From NCBI GenBank assembly GCA_040391785.1, contig JBEBXH010000015.1:1-64000 (forward strand): a stretch of DNA of 64,000 nucleotides. The letters run 5' to 3'. This document shows positions 16,272 to 24,292 of the stretch, one piece after another; positions within the stretch are counted from its first letter, which is position 1, and the number at the start of each line of letters is the position of its first letter. Source of the stretch: UBA5239 sp040391785 (GTDB lineage Bacteria; Verrucomicrobiota; Lentisphaeria; Victivallales; Victivallaceae). A program made the translations under genes and the position numbers. The notes under the pieces were generated by a model. The model saw nothing but the letters and a program-made list of their open reading frames with translations. It did not search any database and had not been told where the DNA came from.

Positions 16272-17471
16272 TTATTTATTTTCGCTTTGCCACTTTTCCA
16301 GAGCCTGTTCAATCAGGGCTACTGCAGTGTCGCATTCTTCCTTGGTCACGGTCAATGGGGGCAGCAGTCGCAAAACGGTCTCGCCGGCGGTCAATGCAAT
16401 CATGCCGAGCTCATTGAGAATCGGCAGCAAGGACCCGGCGGGCCGATCCATGACCACACCGATCATCAGACCTTTGGCACGGACACCTTTGATGCAGGAG
16501 AACTTCGCGCCGAGGGCCTCGAGTTTGGCACTCAGGTATTCGCCCTGCTTGCGGCAGTTTTCCAGAACTCCTTTATTCACAATCGTATCGACCACGGCGC
16601 AACCCACCGCGCAGGCCAACGGCGTACCGCCGAAGGTGCTGGCATGAGTGCCAACGGTCAATACGTCTTTGTACTGCTTTTTCACCATGACCACGCCCAG
16701 CGGGAACCCGTTGCCGATGGCTTTGGCCATGGACAAGGCGTCCGGCTCCACTCCGAAGGACTGAAACGCGAAAAACGTACCGATACGCCCGGTGCCGCAC
16801 TGAACTTCGTCAAACATCAGCAGAATGCCCTTTTCATCGCACAAGGCGCGGACCTGCTGCAGATATTCTTTGGATGCGGGAATGATGCCGCCTTCGCCCT
16901 GGACCGGTTCCAGCAGGACCGCCGCGGTCTGCGGGGTGATCGCTGCCTTCAAGGCCTCGATATCGCCGAATTTCACGTGCTTGAATCCCGGCATATCGGG
17001 TCCGAAACCCTTCCGGTATTTGGCCCGCCCGGTGGCCGCCAGCGTCGCCAGCGTCCGACCGTGGAACGAATCTTCCATGGCGATGATTTCAAATTTGCCC
17101 TGCTCGGAGCCCCATTTCCGGGCGAACTTGATCAACCCTTCATTGGCTTCCGCGCCGCTGTTGGCAAAAAACGATACCGCATCAAATCCGCACTTGGCCA
17201 GCATTTCCGCCAGCTTCGGCTGATTCTCGGTCATAAAAAGATTGGACGTGTGAATCAGGATTTCGGATTGGCGTCGGATCGCATCTACCACTGCGGGGTG
17301 ACAGTGTCCGAGATTGGACACGCTGATTCCGGCGCCGAAGTCCAGAAACTTCTTACCGGTCTCGTCCCATACCCATGCGCCCTGGCCTTTCACCAGAAGC
17401 AACTGCGGTGCGTATGTCGGCATGACATACTGCTGGTACTGCTCTACGGTTTTTGCTTTTTTGCTTTCCAT
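16272..17471 (-). CDS. argD: Acetylornithine aminotransferase
   Basis: PLP-dependent class III aminotransferase of arginine synthesis (399 residues). Family marks: 'LDFGAGISVSNLGHCHP', 'FFANSGAEANEGLIKFARKW', 'FHGRTLATLAATG', 'LMFDEVQCGTGRIG' and the PLP lysine in 'ALSMAKAIGNGFPLG'. Genes argD-argF are adjacent and followed by sdaA, araC and panD on the same strand. A predicted promoter lies about 55 bp upstream. Related aminotransferases (succinylornithine, GABA) are less likely given argF next door. Confidence 0.95.
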   Translation of the reverse strand: MESKKAKTVEQYQQYVMPTYAPQLLLVKGQGAWVWDETGKKFLDFGAGISVSNLGHCHPAVVDAIRRQSEILIHTSNLFMTENQPKLAEMLAKCGFDAVSFFANSGAEANEGLIKFARKWGSEQGKFEIIAMEDSFHGRTLATLAATGRAKYRKGFGPDMPGFKHVKFGDIEALKAAITPQTAAVLLEPVQGEGGIIPASKEYLQQVRALCDEKGILLMFDEVQCGTGRIGTFFAFQSFGVEPDALSMAKAIGNGFPLGVVMVKKQYKDVLTVGTHASTFGGTPLACAVGCAVVDTIVNKGVLENCRKQGEYLSAKLEALGAKFSCIKGVRAKGLMIGVVMDRPAGSLLPILNELGMIALTAGETVLRLLPPLTVTKEECDTAVALIEQALEKWQSENK

Positions 17472-17524
17472 TTTTCCGAATTATCCTGATTATCTCCTGC
17501 CACCATGACAGGAAAAGAACTGAT

Positions 17525-17552
17525 AATATAACCGTAAAAATGAAAAAATCAA
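17525..17552 (-). promoter_or_regulatory. Predicted promoter of argD operon
   Basis: On the minus strand TTGATT, a 16-nt spacer and TATATT lie upstream of argD. The match to sigma70 consensus is fair, and the position suits a short leader. Confidence 0.55.
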
Positions 17553-17603
17553 CCCCTTATGACGAATTTGCGAGGGAAAATCGACAGCAAATAAAGCCGA
17601 AAC

Positions 17604-19757
17604 TTATTTGATCTCGAAGACCTCAACCTGATCGAAGAATGCTTTTTCGTCCGGATTGGCGGCCTTCATGCCCAGCAGGACACTCATGTATTTGGCGTTT
17701 TCCGGCGTTTTCACCTGAAATTCCGCCAAACGCCAGCCGTCTTCTCCGGCCGGGCCGAAATCGCCGATCTTATTGAGTTTCGCATCCATCCAAACGCCTT
17801 TATCGTCATTCCAGCGAACCGTGACGGTCGAAGTCGTTCCTTTGGCCCAAACCCGTACCAGATACTGCTTGTCCGGCAAGACTTCAACCCGCTGCAGCAG
17901 ACAGCCGTCGGTCACGCCCTGCAGCATCACCGCATTGGTGCCGTTCCGGCCCGCACCGGCTTCAAGCGCTCTTGATCCGTTCGAATTCTTGCCCTGCCAG
18001 AAACCCCACGACGGTATCGCGGTACTTCCGCTCTTGCCTTCCGCGAACGACGGATTTTTCAACAAATTTTCCGGGCCCAGTGTCAAATCGGCAGCATCGA
18101 TTTTCTGTTCAACCTTCAGCGGATATACCTCGACCCGGTCAATGAAAGCCTGGTTCCCGGGGGCCTGATTCGCCACCCGGATCTGCAGAAACAGGACCGG
18201 GCTTTCCTCCGGTACAGTGACCACCGCTTTTCCCTCGCGCCAGCCATCCCGGCCGGTTTCAGAGAACAGTATCGTATTGCCCTTGGGAATATTCCAGGTT
18301 TTGCGGTCCGGGAAACGCCAGTCGGCTATCCCCCGGATGCGCACCATCGGCGATTCATTATCCACCGTAATCTTGCCGCGGATCCGGATCAGATACTGTT
18401 CGCCGGGTTCAAGCGGAATCAACTGCGTCAGGTTGCCGTTCGCGACCCCCTGAACCATGACCGCATTGGAGCCGTCGCGCCCCTGCCCCGCCGCCAGCGA
18501 ATAACTGCCGGATGCATTCTTGCCCTGCCAGAAACCCCAGCCCGGAATTTTGACCGTTCCGGCTTCCCCCTCGGCAAAGTCCGGATTTCTCAACAAATTC
18601 GGGATATTGCGGGCGGCGACCAACCCCTCGGCGTATTTCACCGGATTGAATGCGGCCTCGACGGCGGCAGTCACGCCCGGCGCGGCGCTTTCCCAGGTCT
18701 TCGCGGCCCAGCCGTCGACGGTGGCCGGCCACCACGAGCGGTACTCCCCCCAGGTCCAGGCGTATTCGTCGGATACTTCAAGCGCAGCTGTCAGATTGCG
18801 CCGGAAATACTCCACATTGCCCCAGCGGTCGATGCCGGGCTTCAGAATATGGTGCCACGCATTGTCCCTCGGCTGAAAATACGGGTCGAGATACGTCGCC
18901 GCGGCCAACTGTGTCTGGTGGCGGAACTTCGCCAGATTGGCACGGTCAATCATACGCGGAAATACCGTCAGAAAATCGGAGCGGATCCGCAGATAATCAG
19001 CCGGTCCGGTCGCCGTATACCCCAATGTTTCGTGCCCCTCGATAATCACCGCCCCGGCGGGCAGCACATCATACACGCCGTTGATGAACGGAATCAGCAG
19101 ATTTCCCTGCTGCGGCGCTTCCGCGTACGACTTCCCCATGGTCAGCCAAAAGAAGCAGAAAAGCCGGATATTCGGAAATTCCTTGAAAATCGCATTACCA
19201 AATTCACGCCCCCGCTGGCGGGCTTTGGCGAAACTTTCCTCGCGGGAATGTCCCTTGATATTGCCGCCGCTCCACAACTGGCTGCTGTACTCCTCCGGGT
19301 CGAAAATCAATCCCTTCATGCCGGTTTCACGGGCGATCCGGGCCATGACGGCGAAATTGTTGCACACGACGGCCCAGTCGGCATCGCTGAACCAGTCGAC
19401 ATCGCCCGGCGTCACTCCGGTCGCGAGAAAATTATCGGTGAATTTGCGGAATTCGGTATTCTTCAAATCCTCCACCGAGTCCTGAAACCATTCGTACTGC
19501 CACTTCTTTTTTCCGGTAAAAATCGTCTTGACATTTTCCCCTTTGCCCTCGCCGGAGCCCTCCAGCTTGATCCGGAGCCCCTGATACGGCGTCACCTCCT
19601 CCATCCGCCGGATATTGGCCCGCAAATATTTGGCATTCGGCGTGGCCCAACTGCACTCGATCAATTTCTTGGCCGGGGGTTGATAAAAATCCAACGCCTC
19701 CGCGGCAATCAGCCCCATACCCAATAACGCAACGAAACACAATAACAACTTCTTCAT
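17604..19757 (-). CDS. Secreted glycan-active candidate with duplicated C-terminal CBM-like domains
   Basis: About 717 residues after choosing Met19757 (GAAAGGAA upstream, signal peptide MKKLLLCFVALLGMGLIAAEA). Residues ~25-380 look like a TIM-barrel-type enzyme domain of unknown family, with 'GMKGLIFDPEEYSS', 'RLFCFFWLTMG' and 'YAWTWGEYRSWWP' as possible active-site strands. Residues ~387-545 and ~560-717 are two clearly duplicated CBM4/9-like jelly rolls: 'NLLRNPDFAEGEAG..IPGWGFWQGKN' and 'NLLKNPSFAEGKSG..IPSWGFWQGKN'. I do not recognise the catalytic family, so hydrolase activity is inference. It follows a prepilin gene by 23 bp. Confidence 0.7.
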   Translation of the reverse strand: MKKLLLCFVALLGMGLIAAEALDFYQPPAKKLIECSWATPNAKYLRANIRRMEEVTPYQGLRIKLEGSGEGKGENVKTIFTGKKKWQYEWFQDSVEDLKNTEFRKFTDNFLATGVTPGDVDWFSDADWAVVCNNFAVMARIARETGMKGLIFDPEEYSSQLWSGGNIKGHSREESFAKARQRGREFGNAIFKEFPNIRLFCFFWLTMGKSYAEAPQQGNLLIPFINGVYDVLPAGAVIIEGHETLGYTATGPADYLRIRSDFLTVFPRMIDRANLAKFRHQTQLAAATYLDPYFQPRDNAWHHILKPGIDRWGNVEYFRRNLTAALEVSDEYAWTWGEYRSWWPATVDGWAAKTWESAAPGVTAAVEAAFNPVKYAEGLVAARNIPNLLRNPDFAEGEAGTVKIPGWGFWQGKNASGSYSLAAGQGRDGSNAVMVQGVANGNLTQLIPLEPGEQYLIRIRGKITVDNESPMVRIRGIADWRFPDRKTWNIPKGNTILFSETGRDGWREGKAVVTVPEESPVLFLQIRVANQAPGNQAFIDRVEVYPLKVEQKIDAADLTLGPENLLKNPSFAEGKSGSTAIPSWGFWQGKNSNGSRALEAGAGRNGTNAVMLQGVTDGCLLQRVEVLPDKQYLVRVWAKGTTSTVTVRWNDDKGVWMDAKLNKIGDFGPAGEDGWRLAEFQVKTPENAKYMSVLLGMKAANPDEKAFFDQVEVFEIK

Positions 19758-19780
19758 ATTTATTCCTTTCACTGAAGTTT

Positions 19781-20506
19781 TCAATCGCTGGAGGCCGCCC
19801 CCGGGAAGACCCCGGCGGTATAAAAATTATCCTTGTACAGATTGTTGCCGCGTAACGAGTCCGGGATAATCATGTAACTCACGTGTCCGTCCGCATGCAG
19901 GTAATTGGAGCCGCCGCCGTGGCGGTTCAGGCCGATCTTCTTATTTGTGGATTCATTGGCCCAGTTAAAAACCCAGTTGGCGGCACTCACCGGCGTCAGG
20001 TTGCGCTCGGCCAGCAATACATACTCGGAAGGCTTTTTCAGCTTGGTGATTTTTTTGGAACGGAACCAGTAGGTTCCCGGATCAGCAATATTGCCGCTTT
20101 CCTGATTCGGTTTGTACAGAAATACATTGGCCGCCGACTTGGTCCAATCCGTTTTCGAGTAATAATACATATCCACATTGAGCAGGCTATTTTCCTTCGG
20201 ACAATAGAAAACTTTCGGCTGCGGCGACAGGGACTTGACGATAATATACCCGCCGTCGACCAACTGCGTGTAAACCGTTATGTACAAAGTATTGGGGTCG
20301 CTCGCCGTCGGCGGTATGACATCATTGTAATCCTGCGTGTACATATGGAAATAAGTGCCCATCTGTTTCAGGTTCGCCGTGCAATTGTTGCTTACTGCTT
20401 TTTCGCGGGCGGAATTCAAAGCCGGCAGCAGCATGGCGGCAAGGATTGCGATGATTGCGATCACAACGAGGAGTTCTATGAGGGTAAAATTTTTTCGTCC
20501 AGTCAT
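19781..20506 (-). CDS. Prepilin-type secreted protein (DUF1559-like, DGHV motif)
   Basis: About 241 residues. The start 'MTGRKNFTLIELLVVIAII' is a type IV prepilin/pseudopilin leader, cut before Phe by a prepilin peptidase, then a hydrophobic helix ending 'AAMLLPALNSAREKA'. The C-terminal globular part has the motif 'NYLHADGHVSYM' typical of the large PVC group of such proteins. Roles are unproven; they may be T2SS pseudopilins or surface proteins. It sits between an AraC gene and the CBM protein gene, the same order seen at 57-62 kb with a GntR regulator. Confidence 0.88.
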   Translation of the reverse strand: MTGRKNFTLIELLVVIAIIAILAAMLLPALNSAREKAVSNNCTANLKQMGTYFHMYTQDYNDVIPPTASDPNTLYITVYTQLVDGGYIIVKSLSPQPKVFYCPKENSLLNVDMYYYSKTDWTKSAANVFLYKPNQESGNIADPGTYWFRSKKITKLKKPSEYVLLAERNLTPVSAANWVFNWANESTNKKIGLNRHGGGSNYLHADGHVSYMIIPDSLRGNNLYKDNFYTAGVFPGAASSD

Positions 20507-20612
20507 ATTGCCCATCCTTCATTTAGAATTTATGCTGATAACATTATACAGCAGAAACCTGAAACCGGGACAGACGATTTACACGATAATTTTGTTAGTT
20601 CATGTAATATTT

Positions 20613-21428
20613 TTAACGGTAATTGCTTGGAGACACGCCCACATACTTGCGGAACACCTTGGAAAAATAACTGCCGTTGTCATATCCCAGATACAAAGCG
20701 AGGTCGTTGACGGTCCATGTGCCTTCCAGCAGCAGCTTTTTGGCCTCGCGAATGCGGGCCTGGGTGACATATTCGAAAAATGAAAATTCGCCGTCCTCGC
20801 TGAACACCCGCGAAATATAGGATGCGCTGACATTCAGGTGCTCGGCCAGGTCCTCGAGGCGCAGGGGCTCGCGGTAATGCCCGTCGATGAACCTCTTGGC
20901 CTCCTGCAGAATCATGCTCCGCCGGTTGCGCAGGTTTGCGGGCTCGGCCGGCGCGGCTTCCGCCGCACAATACGCCAAAGCCAGAATATGCGCCAGACGG
21001 ATATTGCGCAGAAGTTTGCCGGCGCCCCCCTGCCCACGGTCGATCAGGATCATATCGAAAATCATCCGCAACTCGGTACGGATTTCACCGGACGCATTTT
21101 TCAACACATCCGGAAAGATCAGCTTGAAAAATTCCTCGCTGCCGGCCCAGGCAAACCGGATATACAGGATATCCACATCGCTGTCTTTGAGAAAAGTATC
21201 ACGGTGCCGGATGCCGCCGGGAATAAACAGCGTATCGCCTTTCTCCCCGCGGTAGTGCCGCCCGTCCTCGAAGTCCAGCGACATCGAACCCGAAATGATG
21301 TGCAGGACTTCGTGAAATGGTTCCCGATGGAATTTTTTGGAATAATTACTGTCGATGAACATCCTTTTGGAGAGGATGATCTCCGGAATACTCATCTGAA
21401 ACGGCAGTTTTATTCCATCCATCGGCAA
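20613..21428 (-). CDS. AraC-family regulator with cupin sensor domain
   Basis: 271 residues. The N-terminal cupin (about 30-110) shows 'PFHEVLHIISGSMSLDF' and 'GDTLFIPGGIRHRD'. The C-terminal AraC DNA-binding domain has 'RLEDLAEHLNVSASYISRVF' and 'VNDLALYLGYDNGSYFSKVF', a strong match to both helix-turn-helix motifs. It probably controls the prepilin and CBM protein genes that begin about 107 bp downstream on the same strand, or the fucosidase/isomerase pair nearby. The inducer is likely a sugar. Confidence 0.9.
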   Translation of the reverse strand: MPMDGIKLPFQMSIPEIILSKRMFIDSNYSKKFHREPFHEVLHIISGSMSLDFEDGRHYRGEKGDTLFIPGGIRHRDTFLKDSDVDILYIRFAWAGSEEFFKLIFPDVLKNASGEIRTELRMIFDMILIDRGQGGAGKLLRNIRLAHILALAYCAAEAAPAEPANLRNRRSMILQEAKRFIDGHYREPLRLEDLAEHLNVSASYISRVFSEDGEFSFFEYVTQARIREAKKLLLEGTWTVNDLALYLGYDNGSYFSKVFRKYVGVSPSNYR

Positions 21429-21435
21429 ACCTCTG

Positions 21436-21981
21436 TCAGTTGCGGTTCAGCAGGGCGCGGACCTCTATCAGGGCAAAACCGAGCAGATTTTGCCCCCGCC
21501 AACGAACAGGATCGGAAGCGGCCGGATTGTCTTTACCGAGGCCGATTCCCCAGATGCAGTCGCGCGGACTGGCCTCAACAATGACTTTATCGCCGGTCGC
21601 CAGCAGAAAATCACGAAATTTCTCATTCTGCATAAATTTATGCAAATTCCCCTTGCAAACAATATCGAACTTGACCCGGTCCCAGGCCGCGGCGTCAAAA
21701 TCACGCACTTTCCGCCCGAGCGCTTTCATATCCCGGGGCGAGTCCGAGGCGAGAATCTCGGCCCGGACTTCGGAGTCCTGGAAATAACGCGCTTTTTCCG
21801 CCATCATATACTGCTCGGTACAATTATACGAAACCTCATCAACGACGAACCGGACCGGGTACCACTGGCTGAAACAACTCGGCCCGACCGAACCGTCCTC
21901 CGGAATCTGATGCCCCCAGAAGAAGAAAAATTCAGGTTTATACCCGCTTTTTACAAGCTCGATCAGCTCGGCCCGGTTCAT
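21436..21981 (-). CDS. NADAR-family (YbiA-like) N-glycosidase
   Basis: 181 residues of the NADAR superfamily. Members hydrolyse N-glycosidic bonds of riboflavin-pathway intermediates or of ADP-ribosyl groups (family knowledge). Signatures are 'FFFWGHQ', 'CFSQWYPVRFVVDEVSYNCTEQYMMAEKARYF' (the invariant C/TEQYMMAxKA shown in part) and 'DCIWGIGLGKDNPAASDP' with 'WRGQNLLGFALIEVR'. Length is slightly above the usual ~160. It lies 7 bp from the AraC gene and 19 bp from the isomerase gene, same strand. A DUF3990 protein in the same window is a conceptual but unlinked ADP-ribosylation partner. Confidence 0.88.
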   Translation of the reverse strand: MNRAELIELVKSGYKPEFFFFWGHQIPEDGSVGPSCFSQWYPVRFVVDEVSYNCTEQYMMAEKARYFQDSEVRAEILASDSPRDMKALGRKVRDFDAAAWDRVKFDIVCKGNLHKFMQNEKFRDFLLATGDKVIVEASPRDCIWGIGLGKDNPAASDPVRWRGQNLLGFALIEVRALLNRN

Positions 21982-22000
21982 ATCATTATTTCCGTTTTGT

Positions 22001-22864
22001 TCAGTTGCGGTCCAGCAGTGCGCGAACGTTTTTCAGTGCGCGGATGCAGGAGCTGCGGCATTCGTCCCAGCCTTCGTATTCGATCGAGAGGAAGCCCTCG
22101 TAACCGGCGGCTTTGATGATCTTCACGATCGCATCCAACTTCACATCGCCGTCGCCGGTGATGGCTCCGCGGATGAAGCGGCCGTGAGCCGTCTTGATAT
22201 ACCCTTCCTGCAGCGGCGGATTGTTGCGGATATGGAAATCCTTGAAATGAATATGCGAGGCATATTTAATATTGTTCGCCGTGGCGGCTTCAGGGTCTTC
22301 GTCGACGCACAGGAAGTTGCCCACGTCCAGCGTGGTGCGGAAATTATCGCGCCCCACCGCCAGGATCAGCTGCTGAATCCGCTCGCTGGCCTGAAAATGG
22401 AACCCGTGGTTTTCGATGCTGGTGGTGATGCCGTATTTGGCGGCCACGTCGGCGATTTCGCCACAGGCGTCGGCCACGCCGGGGAGGTCTTTCTGAAACT
22501 GCTCGTAGGAGGTTTCCGGAATCGGCCGCCAGCCGGCGTCGTGCCGCATCCGCTTCACGCCCAGTTTCGCCCCGGTTTCCACTTCGATTTTGATCCGCTC
22601 CACTTCGGCGCGGTACTCTTCCTGAGTTGGTTTGAGGAAATTCGCGCCGATGGTATAGCTGGAGATTTCGATCTCGTTTTCCTTGGCGGTATCCACGATC
22701 TTTTTGATCAACTCGTCGTCGCCGGTCAACTTCAAGGCGCCGGGCGAAATTTCGAGATGGCTGCCACCGTGTTCCGCCACAAATTTAATCGCTCCGAGAA
22801 TGTCCATTTCACCTTTGGCCATCGCCTGCGACAAGCTATATGAGCTCAACCCTAATTTTATCAT
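22001..22864 (-). CDS. Sugar phosphate isomerase/epimerase (AP endonuclease 2-like TIM barrel)
   Basis: 287 residues of the xylose-isomerase-like TIM barrel superfamily. Metal ligands can be placed on strands ending in 'HLEISPGA', 'ITTSIENHGF' (Glu), 'FRTTLDVGNF' (Asp), 'ASHIHFKDFHI' (His) and 'GFLSIEYEGWDE' (Glu), so it is probably active. Many PVC genomes carry numerous copies linked to sugar use. The exact substrate is not inferable. It is divergent from the fucosidase gene with a shared 150-bp control region. Confidence 0.88.
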   Translation of the reverse strand: MIKLGLSSYSLSQAMAKGEMDILGAIKFVAEHGGSHLEISPGALKLTGDDELIKKIVDTAKENEIEISSYTIGANFLKPTQEEYRAEVERIKIEVETGAKLGVKRMRHDAGWRPIPETSYEQFQKDLPGVADACGEIADVAAKYGITTSIENHGFHFQASERIQQLILAVGRDNFRTTLDVGNFLCVDEDPEAATANNIKYASHIHFKDFHIRNNPPLQEGYIKTAHGRFIRGAITGDGDVKLDAIVKIIKAAGYEGFLSIEYEGWDECRSSCIRALKNVRALLDRN

Positions 22865-22961
22865 ACTGCCGGACTCCTGAGTTATTTGGTTGATGATAAA
22901 GTAATCCCGTTACGGCAAATTGCCATTCCGATCCGCATTTCTTTCCTTTTTTTTATTTGCA

Positions 22962-22989
22962 TTGTCTCTGTAAAAATGCTTTATTATAC
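22962..22989 (+). promoter_or_regulatory. Possible promoter of the fucosidase gene
   Basis: TTGTCT, a 16-nt spacer and TTATAC lie ahead of the AGGAGG at 23001 and the ATG at 23015. This also argues against the longer frame starting at 22886, which would begin upstream of the promoter. Confidence 0.4.
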
Positions 22990-23014
22990 GGTAAACAATC
23001 AGGAGGCTATTGCG

Positions 23015-24268
23015 ATGAACTTTACGGAATTACGGTACGGGATGTTCGTCCATTTCGGGCTTTACAGCCTGATGGCGCGCGGCGAGTGGGTCATGAACCG
23101 CGAGCAGATTCCGCCCGCCGAAATGGACCAGATCGCGCAGCAGTTCAACCCGGAGCGTTTCGACGCCGAGGCAATTTGCGACCTCGCCGTGGCCGGCGGC
23201 ATGAAGTATCTGGTTTTCACCACCATGCATCATGACGGTTTCCGGCTCTACGATACCCGGCTCAGCGATCATAGTGCCATGAACATTTGCGGACGCGACC
23301 TCGTCGGGGAAACCGTCTCGGCGGCACGGAAGCGCGGCCTGAAAATCGGGCTGTATCACAGCCTCAACAACTGGTACGATCAGCCGGACGCCGTGGCCGC
23401 GCTGGAAAATCCCGACGCCTACGAAATTTTTATCCAGAACACCTTTGCCCGCCTGGAAGAACTGGTGGCCAGATACCGTCCGTTCGATATCCTCTGGTAC
23501 GATGGCTGGTGGCCCTTCAACGCCGACGGCTGGCAAGGGGAACGCATGAACGACGCCATGCGCAAGATCCAGCCGCACCTGATTTTCAACGGCCGCAACG
23601 GGCTGCCCGGCGACTTCGGCACCCCGGAGGGACACATCAGCGCGCCGAAACCGTGGCGTCCGTGGGAAGCCTGCATGACCCTGAACGACCACTGGGGATT
23701 CCACCGCCATGACCACAACTGGAAATCGCCGATTGAAGTGGTCAAAATGCTGCTCAGCTGCGCCAACGGCAACGGCAATCTGCTGCTGAATATCGGCCCC
23801 CGCGGCGACGGCTCCATCCCCGAGCCCAGCGTGGAGATCATCCGCCAGGTCGGCCAGTGGCTCCGCGACGGCGGCGAAGAAGCCATTACCGGCAACGACC
23901 TGATGACCCTCAGCCCCATGCTCCGCCAGGAGGGTGACAACACCGACTGGGATGGCGCCGGCACATTCACCGCCTCCGGCAATAATCTCTTTTTCACCAT
24001 GCTGTATCAACCGGGCTCCAGATGGGTTTTCACCGGCCTCGAAACCCGGGTAAAATCGGTCAGCTGCCGTCCGTACGGCGAACTGAATTTCCATCAATAC
24101 GAGGACCGGGTCGAAATCGAACTGCCGCCGGAGCTCGACGCCATGTTCGCCCCGGTTTTGAAACTCGAATGCGGGGACACGCCATCCATTTACCGAACCG
24201 GGGGCATGAGATTACCGCAGGTCAAACACCCGCGCTACGACCCCTGCCCGCCCGACATCCAGTACTAA
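23015..24268 (+). CDS. GH29-type alpha-L-fucosidase, no signal peptide
   Basis: 417 residues. Begins MNFTELRYGMFVHFGLYSL, with the GH29 start RxGMFxHFG. It continues with 'AGGMKYLVFTTMHHDGF' and 'LKIGLYHSLNNWY', and the probable nucleophile Asp is in 'FDILWYDGWWPF'. Members release fucose from glycans. The protein has no signal peptide from the chosen start, so it probably acts on imported oligosaccharides (inference). AGGAGG 8 nt before 23015 decides the start. The C-terminal ~80 residues form the usual beta-sandwich. Divergent from the sugar isomerase gene, consistent with a small sugar-use locus. Confidence 0.88.
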   Translation: MNFTELRYGMFVHFGLYSLMARGEWVMNREQIPPAEMDQIAQQFNPERFDAEAICDLAVAGGMKYLVFTTMHHDGFRLYDTRLSDHSAMNICGRDLVGETVSAARKRGLKIGLYHSLNNWYDQPDAVAALENPDAYEIFIQNTFARLEELVARYRPFDILWYDGWWPFNADGWQGERMNDAMRKIQPHLIFNGRNGLPGDFGTPEGHISAPKPWRPWEACMTLNDHWGFHRHDHNWKSPIEVVKMLLSCANGNGNLLLNIGPRGDGSIPEPSVEIIRQVGQWLRDGGEEAITGNDLMTLSPMLRQEGDNTDWDGAGTFTASGNNLFFTMLYQPGSRWVFTGLETRVKSVSCRPYGELNFHQYEDRVEIELPPELDAMFAPVLKLECGDTPSIYRTGGMRLPQVKHPRYDPCPPDIQY

Positions 24269-24292
24269 TCGTTCACTGCAAGAGGCGCAACC

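Noticed and set aside
16206..17489. 427-residue plus-strand frame opposite argD
   Set aside because: Antisense of a well conserved aminotransferase.
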